The notes: generated from the sequence alone by a model not told the origin. DNA of 64,000 bases from Lacicoccus alkaliphilus DSM 16010 (GCF_900142805.1 NZ_FRCF01000002.1:62001-126000), one strand, 5' to 3'; numbered from the stretch's first letter, positions 53,578 through 63,147 are shown. A program made the numbers and translations.

Positions 53578-54567
53578 ATGAGGAAATTATTGAGGAGATG
53601 GTTCATCGACGGGATGAGCTTCATGGCGCTCGGGCTTTTTTCATCCCTGATCATCGGATTGATCATGGATACCATGGGCACCTATATCCCATATTTAACC
53701 TTCATGACGGATATAGGGGCCATTGCGATGGCTTTGACAGGGGCAGCAATCGGGGCTTCAATCAGTTATGGCTTGAAAGCACCCCCGCTTGTCATTTTCT
53801 CGACTGTCGTCGTCAGTTATGCCGCCTATGAATTTGGAGGCGCAGCCGGAAGCTTCATAGCGAGCATCGCTGCAGTGGAAATCAGCCGCCTCTACAGCGG
53901 GAAGACCAAAATAGACATCATCATCAGTCCGCTTTTAACCATCACCGCGGGGTACCTTGTCGCCCAGTTCGTAGGTCCCTGGATAGGGAATTTCATGACG
54001 AATATCGGTGAGTTCATCGTCTTTGCCACTGAACAACGTCCCTTCGTTATGGGGATTCTCGTTGCGGTGGTCTTCGGCCTGATGCTGACGACACCGTTGT
54101 CGAGCGCGGCGCTTGCCCTGATGCTTGAAATCAGCGGCCTCGCAGCAGGTGCCGCAGTGATAGGGTGCTGCTGCCATATGGTCGGTTTCGCGGTCCAGGG
54201 CTACAGGGACAATGGCGTTTCCGGTCTGATTTCCCTGGGTATCGGCACATCAATGCTGCAGGTGCCGAACATTTTCCTGAACCCCTTCATCGTGGTGCCC
54301 CCGACGCTTGCCAGTGCGATCATCGCGCCGGTCATGACAGTGTTCTTCCCGATGGAGAACAATGCGGCCGGGGCAGGGATGGGTACAAGCGGTTTCGTCG
54401 GCCAGATCATGGCAATAGAAACGATGGGACCTTCAACAGAGGTGATGGTGCTGATTGCAGTGTTCCACATCATCCTGCCGGCACTCGTCACCTACATCAT
54501 TTATGCTTTGATGCGCCAGATGAACATGATCAAGGACGGTGACCAGGTCATCGTACTAAATAAGTAA
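53578..54567 (+). CDS. PTS EIIC-like integral membrane protein
   Basis: 329 residues with about ten membrane helices, matching the PTS_EIIC_2 family (PF13303) by the ALTGAAIGASISYGLKAPPL and TTPLSSAALALMLEISGLAAG blocks. No EIIA or EIIB genes lie nearby, so it may act alone or not as a sugar PTS at all. Cotranscribed with the M42 peptidase gene. Confidence 0.85.
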   Translation: MRKLLRRWFIDGMSFMALGLFSSLIIGLIMDTMGTYIPYLTFMTDIGAIAMALTGAAIGASISYGLKAPPLVIFSTVVVSYAAYEFGGAAGSFIASIAAVEISRLYSGKTKIDIIISPLLTITAGYLVAQFVGPWIGNFMTNIGEFIVFATEQRPFVMGILVAVVFGLMLTTPLSSAALALMLEISGLAAGAAVIGCCCHMVGFAVQGYRDNGVSGLISLGIGTSMLQVPNIFLNPFIVVPPTLASAIIAPVMTVFFPMENNAAGAGMGTSGFVGQIMAIETMGPSTEVMVLIAVFHIILPALVTYIIYALMRQMNMIKDGDQVIVLNK

Positions 54568-54587
54568 AAATTAATGGAGGCATTCGC

Positions 54588-55394
54588 ATGAATGTTTTTA
54601 AACTGAAAGATATTATCATTGAAAGGCTGGAATCGAAGGGGAATGATTTCGATTTCAAATTCAACAGGCAGGACGAAGCTTTGAGGGTGGAGCGGAAAGA
54701 CAACCAAAAAGGTGTCGATATTGAGCTCGCAAAAGCAGCCCAGAAGGCCAAAAACAGCGAAAAATTCATCGATGAAATCATTTATTATATAGAAGAGACG
54801 TTGAACAGTATGGCGGAAGAACCGGTCAACCTCGACCAGTCGATGATCTATCCGGTTGTAAGGTCCACGAGCTTCCACAAGGAAACCAAAGACGGGCATG
54901 CATTCATTATGGATGACCATACGAACGAAACCAGGGTGTATTATGCAATCGACCTCAAAAACACTTACCGCCTGATTGATGAAAAACTCGCTGCCTCATT
55001 TGACATGAGCCGGGAAAATATCAGAGTGCTTGCATACAATAACCTTGAAAACCTGAAGATCGGCCATAAGAAGCAGACCGTACAGGAAAATGACTTTTAT
55101 TTTGTGAATCATAACGACGGCTACGATGCCTCGAGAATTTTGAATGAAAAATTCCTGAATGAGATGTATGATATATGTGAAGGCGAAATGATGGTCGGCC
55201 TGCCGCATCAGGATGTACTGATCATCGCTGATGTGAAAAATCAGGTCGGCTACGATATCATGGCACAGATGATGATGCAGTATTTCACAGAAGGGCTCAC
55301 GCCGATCACATCATTATCCTTTTCATACAAAGACAAAAGATTACAACCGGTGTTCATACTCGGTAAACAAAAGAATCCAAAAAGAGGGAAGTAA
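54588..55394 (+). CDS. ytpQ: DUF1444 protein YtpQ
   Basis: 268 residues of the DUF1444 (UPF0354) family, found next to ytpR and murC across Bacillales. Function unknown. GGAGG precedes the ATG. The stop directly abuts the ytpR start with no gap, which suggests coupling. Confidence 0.9.
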   Translation: MNVFKLKDIIIERLESKGNDFDFKFNRQDEALRVERKDNQKGVDIELAKAAQKAKNSEKFIDEIIYYIEETLNSMAEEPVNLDQSMIYPVVRSTSFHKETKDGHAFIMDDHTNETRVYYAIDLKNTYRLIDEKLAASFDMSRENIRVLAYNNLENLKIGHKKQTVQENDFYFVNHNDGYDASRILNEKFLNEMYDICEGEMMVGLPHQDVLIIADVKNQVGYDIMAQMMMQYFTEGLTPITSLSFSYKDKRLQPVFILGKQKNPKRGK

Positions 55395-55988
55395 ATGAAA
55401 CTGACTTATAATAAACCACACGTAGGCGATGTTTTATTCGTATCTTTGGACAATGCCGCGTCACCATCATATAAGCACCATGATGGCCTGACGGTCATCA
55501 TGGACGGTGACAGAGTCGTCGGCCTCAACATCTTCAATGCTTCGGAAAAGTTCGACCTTGAAGAGGGTGCGGTGAATGTCAGTCCGAATGAAAAACATTT
55601 GAATAATATCAATGATGTCCTTAAGGCGGCCGGGGAACCGGAAATCGAAGCGGACCTCAGACCGAAATTCGTCGTCGGATATGTCGAAGAGAAGTCACAG
55701 CACCCGGATGCTGATAAACTCAGTGTCTGCAAAGTCGATGTAGGGGATGAAACGCTCAACATAGTCTGCGGGGCGCCGAATGTCGCATCGGAACAAAAAG
55801 TCGTCGTGGCGAGGCCCGGGGCATGGATGCCGGACGGCCTGCTCATCAAGCCATCGAAATTAAGAGGCATCGAATCATACGGGATGATTTGTTCAAAAAC
55901 GGAGCTCAACCTTGAAGATGACGGTGTGGACGGTATTTATGTCCTGAGCGACGACTATACGGCCGGCGAGCCATTTGAAGTGAAGTAG
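55395..55988 (+). CDS. ytpR: tRNA-binding-domain protein YtpR
   Basis: 197 residues. The C-terminal half is an EMAP/Trbp111-like tRNA-binding OB fold with [18 protein letters not shown] and [17 protein letters not shown]. It resembles the extra domain of PheT but stands alone. It may bind tRNA or act in editing; not proven. Confidence 0.92.
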   Translation: MKLTYNKPHVGDVLFVSLDNAASPSYKHHDGLTVIMDGDRVVGLNIFNASEKFDLEEGAVNVSPNEKHLNNINDVLKAAGEPEIEADLRPKFVVGYVEEKSQHPDADKLSVCKVDVGDETLNIVCGAPNVASEQKVVVARPGAWMPDGLLIKPSKLRGIESYGMICSKTELNLEDDGVDGIYVLSDDYTAGEPFEVK

Positions 55989-55997
55989 GGTGAAATT

Positions 55998-57698
55998 ATG
56001 TCCAGGTCAAGAAGAAGAAGGGAATTCAAACCGGTGGATGATGAAAAGCGCGTATCAGAAGAACGTTTCAGGTTCCCATTGGATCTAGGGAATGATTTCA
56101 GCAACGAAACTATAGGCCCGGTCCATGAAGACCGGACCGAAACCGACGGTTTCGTAAAACGCCCTGCAAGGCAGGCGCCCCGTCCATCCACACATATGCC
56201 CAAAAAAGAAAACTCGAGTTTCATAATAAAAAAAGCGAGGGAAATCCCGTCGGCTGTTCACGGACTGCGAAAAAAACAGGCGGATCAGCCCGCTTCCCCC
56301 AGTGACGAAAAGGTGAGGGAAAGACCTTTTGAAGATGACACCAACTATGATGATATACCATCCGTCATCGTCAGGGAAATCGTCAGGGAAAGGAACCGTA
56401 AAAAAGCCCGCGACGAAAGCCGCAAAAAGACGGCTGAAAAAAAGCGCGGGAAGAAAGCGGAAGAGAAGTACAGTCTGAAACCGGCAGGCAGACCTCTCGG
56501 AAAGAATAAAGAGGACCTGCTCGAGGAAAAAATTCCGACATGGCCGATGGGGACGGAAGTCAGAATGAAAGCCCGCTCCCCGGAAAAGCGCTCGGGTCCC
56601 ACACAGAGTCTGCCTTCTTTAAATATGCTCGGCAGAAATCAGGCGCCGGATTATGCAGAAGAAGATCAGCAATTGAGCGAAGCAATCATCCGGGCCTTCA
56701 AAACAGTCGGCGCCCCTGCAACCATATACAGGTACGTTTCCAACGGGGTGATCGGCACATACGAAATCCAATTGAGCCGGAGTTTCCGCATCAATAACAT
56801 TCCCAGGCTGAAGGAGCACCTCATTCCCCATCTGCCTGTCGAAAATATGCGGATCGTCGCACCGATAATCGGGACGAGCAATGTGGGCATCGAAATCCCC
56901 GTCAGGGAACCGAAGCCGGTATATTTCAGCACTTTATTCCAGAAGAGCAGTCTGAAGCTCAGGAAAGATGATTTCAAATTCACTCTCGGCAAGATCGTTG
57001 ATGACCAGATTTTCAGTTTTGAACTTCTGAAGGCCGGCCATCTGCTGGTGCACGGGGGCGGGGACGGTGAAGTGGAACATCTGATTGACAATCTGCTCAT
57101 GTCATTGCTGATGAATCATACGTCACATGACCTGAAATTCACTTTTGCACTCAGCCGCGAAAAATTCAGCGATTATAAGGGCCTGCCCCATCTCTTCTCC
57201 GATTTTCAAAGTCTTGGATCGGGGGAGTGTCTGAGTGATGTCATGCAGGAATTGAGTTCGAGGCAGAACCAGTTCAGGCGGGCGCACGTACGCAACATTT
57301 CAAGTTTCAACCAGCGTGTCAGCCATGCCAACAAAAAGAGTGTCATGGTGGTCGTCGTGGATGATTTGAGCGACCTGGTACGGAGCAGCAATGCTGCAAC
57401 CTTGAATATCATCATCCAGATATTGAAGATGGGTAAACCGCTCGGCATCCACCTGGTGATGCGCCACGGAGACCTGTCCGCTAAAATACGTTATGATCTT
57501 CTCCAGATGATGCAGACCAGGATTTCCTACAAGGATGATAAGAATCAGGTGATCAACGGGGCGGAAAATCTAGTGACCGGTAATGATATGCTGATTCAGA
57601 TACCGACCTCAAATAAGCCACTCAGGGTGAACAGAGGAGAAATCGAACAGCAGACCAAAGAAAAGATTCTTACGTTCATTCGTGAGCAACAGTCTTAA
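55998..57698 (+). CDS. sftA: SftA-type FtsK-family protein with degenerate ATPase
   Basis: 566 residues in the place of SftA/FtsK (ytpS), between ytpR and murC. The N-terminal 220 residues are basic and disordered; the rest aligns with the translocase motor from the beta domain (RFRINNIPRLKEHL, IIGTSNVGIEIPVREP) to the C-terminal DMLIQIPTSNKPLRV. At the Walker A position, GATGSGKS in active motors, the sequence is HGGGDGEV (about 350-360): the Lys and Ser are gone. The Walker B region VVVVDDLSDL keeps one Asp, and the QRP block reads RHG. It lacks the DNA-reading gamma domain as well. The frame is open, so it is a pseudo-motor rather than a broken gene. Confidence 0.85.
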   Translation: MSRSRRRREFKPVDDEKRVSEERFRFPLDLGNDFSNETIGPVHEDRTETDGFVKRPARQAPRPSTHMPKKENSSFIIKKAREIPSAVHGLRKKQADQPASPSDEKVRERPFEDDTNYDDIPSVIVREIVRERNRKKARDESRKKTAEKKRGKKAEEKYSLKPAGRPLGKNKEDLLEEKIPTWPMGTEVRMKARSPEKRSGPTQSLPSLNMLGRNQAPDYAEEDQQLSEAIIRAFKTVGAPATIYRYVSNGVIGTYEIQLSRSFRINNIPRLKEHLIPHLPVENMRIVAPIIGTSNVGIEIPVREPKPVYFSTLFQKSSLKLRKDDFKFTLGKIVDDQIFSFELLKAGHLLVHGGGDGEVEHLIDNLLMSLLMNHTSHDLKFTFALSREKFSDYKGLPHLFSDFQSLGSGECLSDVMQELSSRQNQFRRAHVRNISSFNQRVSHANKKSVMVVVVDDLSDLVRSSNAATLNIIIQILKMGKPLGIHLVMRHGDLSAKIRYDLLQMMQTRISYKDDKNQVINGAENLVTGNDMLIQIPTSNKPLRVNRGEIEQQTKEKILTFIREQQS

Positions 57699-57723
57699 TA
57701 CATTAAGAAAGTTTGGTGACCCC

Positions 57724-59022
57724 GTGAAAAAATTTCATTTTATTGGTATAAAAGGTGCAGGGATGAGTGCGTTGGCTCAAGTCCTCCACGATCTGGGCCA
57801 TGAAGTCCGTGGATCCGATATTGATAAGGAAGTGTTTACGGAATTTCAATTGAGGGACAAAGGGATTGAAATCCTCCCTTTTGATGCCGCTAATGTAGTC
57901 GGAGACTACACTTATATTGCCGGCAATGCATTCAATGACGATCACGTCGAAATAAAAAAAGCCATGGAGATGAGATATGAGGTCATACGCTATCATAAAT
58001 ATCTCGCGGACTTCATGAGCGGATTCACATCCATCGCTGTCACAGGGGCCCATGGGAAGACTTCGACCACCGGCCTGCTCAGCCATGTCATGAACGGTGA
58101 TGTGGAGACGACTTTTCTGATCGGTGATGGTACAGGGTTCGGTATCAGGGAAAGCAATTACTTCACATTCGAGTCCTGTGAATACAAAAGGCATTTTCTG
58201 AGCTACCATCCGGACTATGCAATCATCACCAACATCGACTTCGACCACCCGGACTACTTCAAAGACCTGGATGACGTCGTGGAGGCTTTCAATGAAATGG
58301 CCTCCCAGGCCAAAAAGGCGGTCATCGCCTATGGGGGCGATGATAATATCAGCAGGATCAATGTGAACGTGCCGCTGTATACTTACGGGTTGGAAGGTGA
58401 CTACGACATCGTCGCTTCAAATATAAAGTTTGCCCAGGGGGGCACCGAGTTTGATGTGGTAATCGGTGAAGAATATAAAGATACATTCAAGATCCCCATG
58501 TTCGGAGATCACCATGTCCTGAATTCACTGTCCGTGATTGCGGTATGTTACCTTGAATCACTGAATATGGAAAATATCAAAGGGGCATTTTTGACCTTTG
58601 GCGGTGTGAAACGCCGTTTCAGTGAAACCCATCTGAACGACATGGTCATCGTCGATGATTATGCCCATCACCCGAAAGAAATCAATGCGACTCTGGAAAC
58701 GGCACGTAAAAAATACCCCGGGCGTGAAATTGTATCAGTATTTCAACCTCATACTTTTTCCCGGACTGAAAAATTCCTGAATGAATTCGCCGAAGCGCTG
58801 AACGGCTCAGATAAGACATACATCGTGGATATTTTCGGCTCTGCAAGAGAGGCCGCGGGCAATCTGTCGAGTGCGGATCTGGTGGAACTGATCCCTGATG
58901 CGACGGTATTGCACGATGATGACATCAGCCTTTTGAACAACCATCCTGAAGCGGTCATCATCTTCATGGGTGCCGGGGATATACAGAAATACGAGAAGCG
59001 GTTCACGGAATTATTATCATAA
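57724..59022 (+). CDS. murC: UDP-N-acetylmuramate-L-alanine ligase
   Basis: 432 residues. It adds the first amino acid to UDP-MurNAc. FIGIKGAGMSALAQVLHDL, the ATP loop VTGAHGKTSTTGLLSHV and TNIDFDHPDYF are intact. GTG at 57724 matches the usual start (Met before KFHFIGIKG); a GTG at 57682 lies inside the preceding gene. Confidence 0.96.
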   Translation: MKKFHFIGIKGAGMSALAQVLHDLGHEVRGSDIDKEVFTEFQLRDKGIEILPFDAANVVGDYTYIAGNAFNDDHVEIKKAMEMRYEVIRYHKYLADFMSGFTSIAVTGAHGKTSTTGLLSHVMNGDVETTFLIGDGTGFGIRESNYFTFESCEYKRHFLSYHPDYAIITNIDFDHPDYFKDLDDVVEAFNEMASQAKKAVIAYGGDDNISRINVNVPLYTYGLEGDYDIVASNIKFAQGGTEFDVVIGEEYKDTFKIPMFGDHHVLNSLSVIAVCYLESLNMENIKGAFLTFGGVKRRFSETHLNDMVIVDDYAHHPKEINATLETARKKYPGREIVSVFQPHTFSRTEKFLNEFAEALNGSDKTYIVDIFGSAREAAGNLSSADLVELIPDATVLHDDDISLLNNHPEAVIIFMGAGDIQKYEKRFTELLS

Positions 59023-59036
59023 TCATTCAAATTAAT

Positions 59037-59062
59037 GTTTACTGAGTGATGATTTAGGTTAT
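59037..59062 (+). promoter_or_regulatory. Sigma-B-like promoter of ytxGH
   Basis: GTTTAC (59037-59042), 14 bases, GGTTAT (59057-59062): one mismatch in each box. The ytxGHJ operon of Bacillus is sigma-B dependent, which supports the call. Confidence 0.6.
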
Positions 59063-59111
59063 TTTAAATAATGAATAAAAAATTGACAGAAGAATATGGA
59101 GGCGTTTAATT

Positions 59112-59633
59112 ATGGATTGGCAGCTTATACTGGCTATTGCCGCAGGTGTGGCAGCTATTGCACTGCTTGTAGTGGCAGTTGCTATTGCTTACGTTTTAAT
59201 CCCTGTTAAAAAGAATCTTGATCATATTGCAAAAACACTTGATGGGGTGGAAGGCCAGATTCAGGGTATCACTAGAGAGTCTACAGACTTACTTCATAAA
59301 GCAAACCGTCTGACTGAAGATATCCAGGGCAAATCGCAAAAACTGAATTCAGTTGTGGATGCAGTCCAGGGCATGGGCGACTCAGTGAACAACTTGAACA
59401 GTTCTGTGGACAGAGTGACGAACTCCATCACTCACAACATCTCGCAGAATGAGGAGAAGATTTCGCAGGTTGTCCAATGGTCCAACGTCGCAATGGAAGT
59501 TGCCGACAAATGGCAGATGAGACAGCGCAGGAACAAATCTTATAACACCAGTACACGTTCTACCGGCGAAAAAGATGAGAACCTGCCGGTTGCAGTCAGC
59601 TCACCTGGCTACAAGGAAGAACAGGATAAATGA
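59112..59633 (+). CDS. ytxG: DUF948 general stress protein YtxG
   Basis: 173 residues: one N-terminal membrane helix (about 5-28, LAIAAGVAAIALLVVAVAIA) and a helical DUF948 domain with the LDHIAKTLDGVEGQIQGI block. In Bacillus ytxG and ytxH belong to the general-stress regulon. GGAGGCG precedes the ATG. Confidence 0.9.
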   Translation: MDWQLILAIAAGVAAIALLVVAVAIAYVLIPVKKNLDHIAKTLDGVEGQIQGITRESTDLLHKANRLTEDIQGKSQKLNSVVDAVQGMGDSVNNLNSSVDRVTNSITHNISQNEEKISQVVQWSNVAMEVADKWQMRQRRNKSYNTSTRSTGEKDENLPVAVSSPGYKEEQDK

Positions 59634-59671
59634 CACCCATTCTGAAAGCGTAAAGGAGGTCTTCATGATTT

Positions 59672-60154
59672 ATGGAAACTTATAACAGAGATCGCCATCT
59701 TCACGGGGTGGAGGAGTATGAAGAACAGATCCACAGCACCACCGGCCGGGATTTTTCAATCGGCCTGGCAATCGGTCTGATTGTAGGCACAGTGGGCGGA
59801 TTATTCCTCGCTCCAAAATCCGGTGATGCATTGAGGGATGATATTTCAGGTACGACCAACAAGCTTACTGAAACGTTCAACGCAAAGCAGGGTGAAGGTT
59901 CCGATGATGAATCGTTGAAAGAGAAAGCGGAACAGAAAACCGAAGAGCTGCGTTCGAAGATTGAAGAAAAGAAAGATGATATGGTCGTCAAAAAAAGTGA
60001 ACATGAGGAAAAGCAACGCATCAAAGACATCGATGAAAAAGAGATTCAGGCTCAAAAGAGAGCCATTCAGGATGATGTTGCAGATGATGGCACCGAAGAT
60101 CCGCGCAAAGTGGATATGTCGAAATATTCCGAGCAGCCGGATGAAGAAAAATAA
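59672..60154 (+). CDS. ytxH: YtxH-family general stress protein
   Basis: 160 residues with the family hallmark GLIVGTVGGLFLAPKSG at about 33-49 and a long charged helical tail. The start must be 59672, since a stop lies just upstream in frame. The ribosome site AAAGGAGG is 12 bases away; a closer ATG at 59665 begins a six-codon frame (MIYGNL) that overlaps this start in another frame. Cotranscribed with ytxG. Confidence 0.88.
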   Translation: METYNRDRHLHGVEEYEEQIHSTTGRDFSIGLAIGLIVGTVGGLFLAPKSGDALRDDISGTTNKLTETFNAKQGEGSDDESLKEKAEQKTEELRSKIEEKKDDMVVKKSEHEEKQRIKDIDEKEIQAQKRAIQDDVADDGTEDPRKVDMSKYSEQPDEEK

Positions 60155-60163
60155 TTTCCACTT

Positions 60164-60197
60164 AGAACCACATGTTGAGGCATGTGGTTCTTTTTTA
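60164..60197 (+). terminator. Terminator of ytxGH
   Basis: AGAACCACATG and CATGTGGTTCT pair around TTGAGG, followed by TTTTT. Confidence 0.9.
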
Positions 60198-60269
60198 GTA
60201 TTTATGTGATTTTTAGAACAAACAATCAAATTATAGTGTAACCTGAGGGTGTTTCGTGTTATTATTAAG

Positions 60270-60284
60270 AACAAACGCTTACAT
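60270..60284 (-). promoter_or_regulatory. cre-like CcpA site in the ccpA leader
   Basis: Minus strand ATGTAAGCGTTTGTT fits the catabolite-responsive element consensus with one mismatch. It lies just downstream of an extended -10 TGTTATTAT (about 60257-60265), about 22 bases before the ccpA ATG, so autorepression is likely. Confidence 0.65.
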
Positions 60285-60305
60285 TTTTAACTCGGGGGTG
60301 TATAT

Positions 60306-61298
60306 ATGACGGTAACTATTTATGATGTGGCACGTGAAGCAAAAGTTTCCATGGCTACAGTGTCTCGAGTACTTAATGGTAATCCAAACGTTAAACCAGA
60401 GACCAGAAAAAAAGTTAAGGAAGTCATAAAAAGATTAAATTACAGGCCTAATGCGATCGCTCGTGGACTTGCAAGCAAGAAAACGACGACTGTAGGGGTG
60501 ATCATACCTGATATTTCCAACTTGTATTATTCATCACTGGCGAGAGGGCTGGATGATATAGCGGAAATGTACAACTATCAGACAATCATTACAAATACGG
60601 ATAATAATCCTGAAAAAGAAAGAGATTCATTTCTGAACCTCGTCAGCAAACAGGTGGACGGCATCGTGTTTTTGGGCGGTACAATCAATGATGAAACAAT
60701 CGAGGACATCAAAAGTTCAAATATTCCTGTAGTCATCTGCGGGACAAGTGAAAAAGATGCCAACCTGCCTTCCGTGAACATCGACTACTTCAAAGCGATT
60801 AAAGAAGTCGCCAGCCATTTGTTCGATCAGGGTGCCAAGGACGTCTATTTCGTCAAAGCATTATATTCCGAACAATTGGAACGCCACATTGAAGATGGAC
60901 TGAAAGAAGCTTACAGCGATTACAGTCTGCCATTCAAAGAAGAGTATACCGAAGAGGTGGCGACACATTACCATGCGGGACGGGAAGTCTTTGACAAGCT
61001 GATGGACAGTCAAAATGTGGATGTCTTCATCACGATGAGCGATGAGGCGGCTGTCGGTATGCTGCACGGGGCACTCGACCGTGGCATCAGCTTTCCGAAC
61101 AGGCTGCAGCTCGTGAGCTGCAGCAACACGCGGCTGGTGCATATGATGCGTCCGCCTGTGACCAGCATAGCGATTCCGCTCTACGACATCGGCGCTGTGG
61201 GTATGAGGCTCCTGACCAAGTATATGAAGGATGAACCGGTAGATGAACCGAACGTCATCCTGCCGTACACCATCGAATACAGATCTTCCACGAAATGA
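60306..61298 (+). CDS. ccpA: Catabolite control protein A
   Basis: 330 residues of the LacI/GalR family. The N-terminal helix-turn-helix reads TIYDVAREAKVSMATVSRVL with hinge RPNAIARGLASKK; the rest is the periplasmic-binding-like core that binds HPr-Ser46-P. It governs carbon catabolite repression. It has its own promoter here; the DAHP synthase gene that often precedes ccpA in relatives is absent. Confidence 0.96.
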   Translation: MTVTIYDVAREAKVSMATVSRVLNGNPNVKPETRKKVKEVIKRLNYRPNAIARGLASKKTTTVGVIIPDISNLYYSSLARGLDDIAEMYNYQTIITNTDNNPEKERDSFLNLVSKQVDGIVFLGGTINDETIEDIKSSNIPVVICGTSEKDANLPSVNIDYFKAIKEVASHLFDQGAKDVYFVKALYSEQLERHIEDGLKEAYSDYSLPFKEEYTEEVATHYHAGREVFDKLMDSQNVDVFITMSDEAAVGMLHGALDRGISFPNRLQLVSCSNTRLVHMMRPPVTSIAIPLYDIGAVGMRLLTKYMKDEPVDEPNVILPYTIEYRSSTK

Positions 61299-61300
61299 TT

Positions 61301-61343
61301 AAACCTCTGAATGGAGAAATCTCTCCGTTCAGAGGTTTTTTAT
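61301..61343. terminator. Bidirectional terminator between ccpA and acuC
   Basis: AAACCTCTGAA and TTCAGAGGTTT close a long hairpin with an inner GGAGA/TCTCC stem. Confidence 0.88.
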
Positions 61344-62488
61344 ATTTGATCCAGATACATTAAGATCCGCCGGAGCATGTTATCGTTTTTCTCAGTGATA
61401 TCCATCCTGCGGGGTATTTCTTCGAAATCACTTAAATCGTCCTGCCATTCCATCGGAAAATCAACTTTCGATTTAACCCGGTATTTTTCGATGAATGGCC
61501 CGGGCAGCCGCCCTGCGGGCGGGTTTTCATCAAGCATCGCAAGCCAGATTTGGGCCCACATCCGCGGGACCACCTGCCAGATGTTATATCCGCCGCCTCC
61601 GACGGCAATCCATTTCCCGTCCGTATATTGATCGCTCAGCCTGTTCACGATTCGTGGGATCTCCTCAAATGACCTTGAGGTCAGCGAGAGGTGGGTCATC
61701 GGATCCCTGTAGTGCGCATCGACCCCGTTCTGACTGAGGATGATGTCCGGTTTGAAATGGGTGATGGCTTTTTCTATACTGCTTTCAAAAACGCTTAGAA
61801 AAGAATCATCTTCAGTGAATGCATCGACAGGCAGGTTGATTGAAAATCCGAAACCTTCATCGCCGCCCCTCTCTGTCGTGGAACCGGTGCCTGGGAAGAG
61901 GTATCTTCCTGTTTCATGGATGGAATAGGTCATCACTTCGTTCGTATTATAGAACGTCCACTGGACGCCGTCACCGTGATGGGCGTCCGTGTCGATATAC
62001 AATACTTTCATGCCGTAATGCTTCCTCATGTATTCTATGGCGACAGCCGAATCATTGTATATGCAAAAGCCGCTGGCACGGCCTGCAAAACCATGATGAA
62101 GACCGCCGGAGAGGCTGAGCACCTTTTTTGCATTGCCTTTCATGACTTCATCAACAGCGGTCAATGTTGCGCCGACAAGCATCTTACTCTTCTCATGCAT
62201 ATCGTCAAAAGTGTGGGTGTCGTCGGTATTCAGGCCGTAACTCTCAAGCTGGGAGTCGGGCAGCCCGCCATTGCCGGCTTTCTTCACCGCTTCCACATAA
62301 TCCGGCTTGTGCACCAGCAGAAGCTCTTCGTCAGTGGCCATTCTCGGTTTGATGATATCTTCTTTTTTTAGAAATCCTGCATCGATCAGTAAATCAGTGG
62401 TCATCTTCACGCGCATCTGATTGAAGGGGTGTTGGTCATTGAACCGGTATTCCAATAATGATTTGTCATACACATATAATGGTCTCAT
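61340..62488 (-). CDS. acuC: Acetoin utilisation protein AcuC, class I/II histone deacetylase family
   Basis: 382 residues, zinc hydrolase of the arginase/deacetylase fold. Active-site blocks are SLSGGLHHGFAGRASGFCIYND, DTDAHHGDGVQWTFY and the GGGGYN loop. It removes the acetyl group from acetyl-CoA synthetase, switching it on. It overlaps acuB by four bases and is the last gene of acuABC, facing ccpA. Confidence 0.95.
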   Translation of the reverse strand: MRPLYVYDKSLLEYRFNDQHPFNQMRVKMTTDLLIDAGFLKKEDIIKPRMATDEELLLVHKPDYVEAVKKAGNGGLPDSQLESYGLNTDDTHTFDDMHEKSKMLVGATLTAVDEVMKGNAKKVLSLSGGLHHGFAGRASGFCIYNDSAVAIEYMRKHYGMKVLYIDTDAHHGDGVQWTFYNTNEVMTYSIHETGRYLFPGTGSTTERGGDEGFGFSINLPVDAFTEDDSFLSVFESSIEKAITHFKPDIILSQNGVDAHYRDPMTHLSLTSRSFEEIPRIVNRLSDQYTDGKWIAVGGGGYNIWQVVPRMWAQIWLAMLDENPPAGRLPGPFIEKYRVKSKVDFPMEWQDDLSDFEEIPRRMDITEKNDNMLRRILMYLDQI

Positions 62489-63129
62489 AGTGTGCCCATC
62501 TTGTCGGGAGTCAGGACTTTGAACCCCTCATTCTGCAATTTTTCTATAGCAAACCGGGGATTCATGGCACGGACGCGCAGTACAATGATTTTATTCCCTT
62601 TAGTCTCTTTGTTGGTATAGACCGACACACTGATGATCCTGATGTTCAAATCCTTGAATATTTTACCGATGTCATGAATGACACCCGTCCTGTCCTCGCT
62701 ATCTATTTCAATGATGGATCCGGGTTCCTTAATGCCTGTAAGCTCCAAAAATGTGTTCAGCATATCTTTCTGGGTGACGATGCCGACTAATCTGCCTTCA
62801 CGGACGACAGGTATGGCACCGATTGAGAAATGGTAAAAATCGAGTGCGATTTCTTCGACGAAATCGAGAGGATGGCAATATGTCACATTGGTCCTCATGA
62901 TTCTTGACAGTGGTTCATCCAGCTTCATATCCGGATCATCGTCCGACAGCACGGAGGGCAGGGTCATCTTTATATCCCTGTCGGAGACGATGCCTACAAG
63001 CTTCTCATTTTCATTTACAATCGGGACATGCCTGAATGAATACTTTGCCATCATGTTCAAAGCCTCTTCTATACTGTTGTCAGGCGCCAGTGTCCGCACC
63101 GGGGATGTCATGATTCTTTCTACCAACAT
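62485..63129 (-). CDS. acuB: Acetoin utilisation protein AcuB (CBS-ACT)
   Basis: 214 residues: two CBS domains (about 1-60 and 75-130) and a C-terminal ACT domain (about 140-210), the same length as Bacillus AcuB. Role probably sensing of adenylates or amino acids; not proven. AGGAGG precedes the ATG. Confidence 0.93.
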   Translation of the reverse strand: MLVERIMTSPVRTLAPDNSIEEALNMMAKYSFRHVPIVNENEKLVGIVSDRDIKMTLPSVLSDDDPDMKLDEPLSRIMRTNVTYCHPLDFVEEIALDFYHFSIGAIPVVREGRLVGIVTQKDMLNTFLELTGIKEPGSIIEIDSEDRTGVIHDIGKIFKDLNIRIISVSVYTNKETKGNKIIVLRVRAMNPRFAIEKLQNEGFKVLTPDKMGTL

Positions 63130-63147
63130 AATAAATCCTCCTAAACA

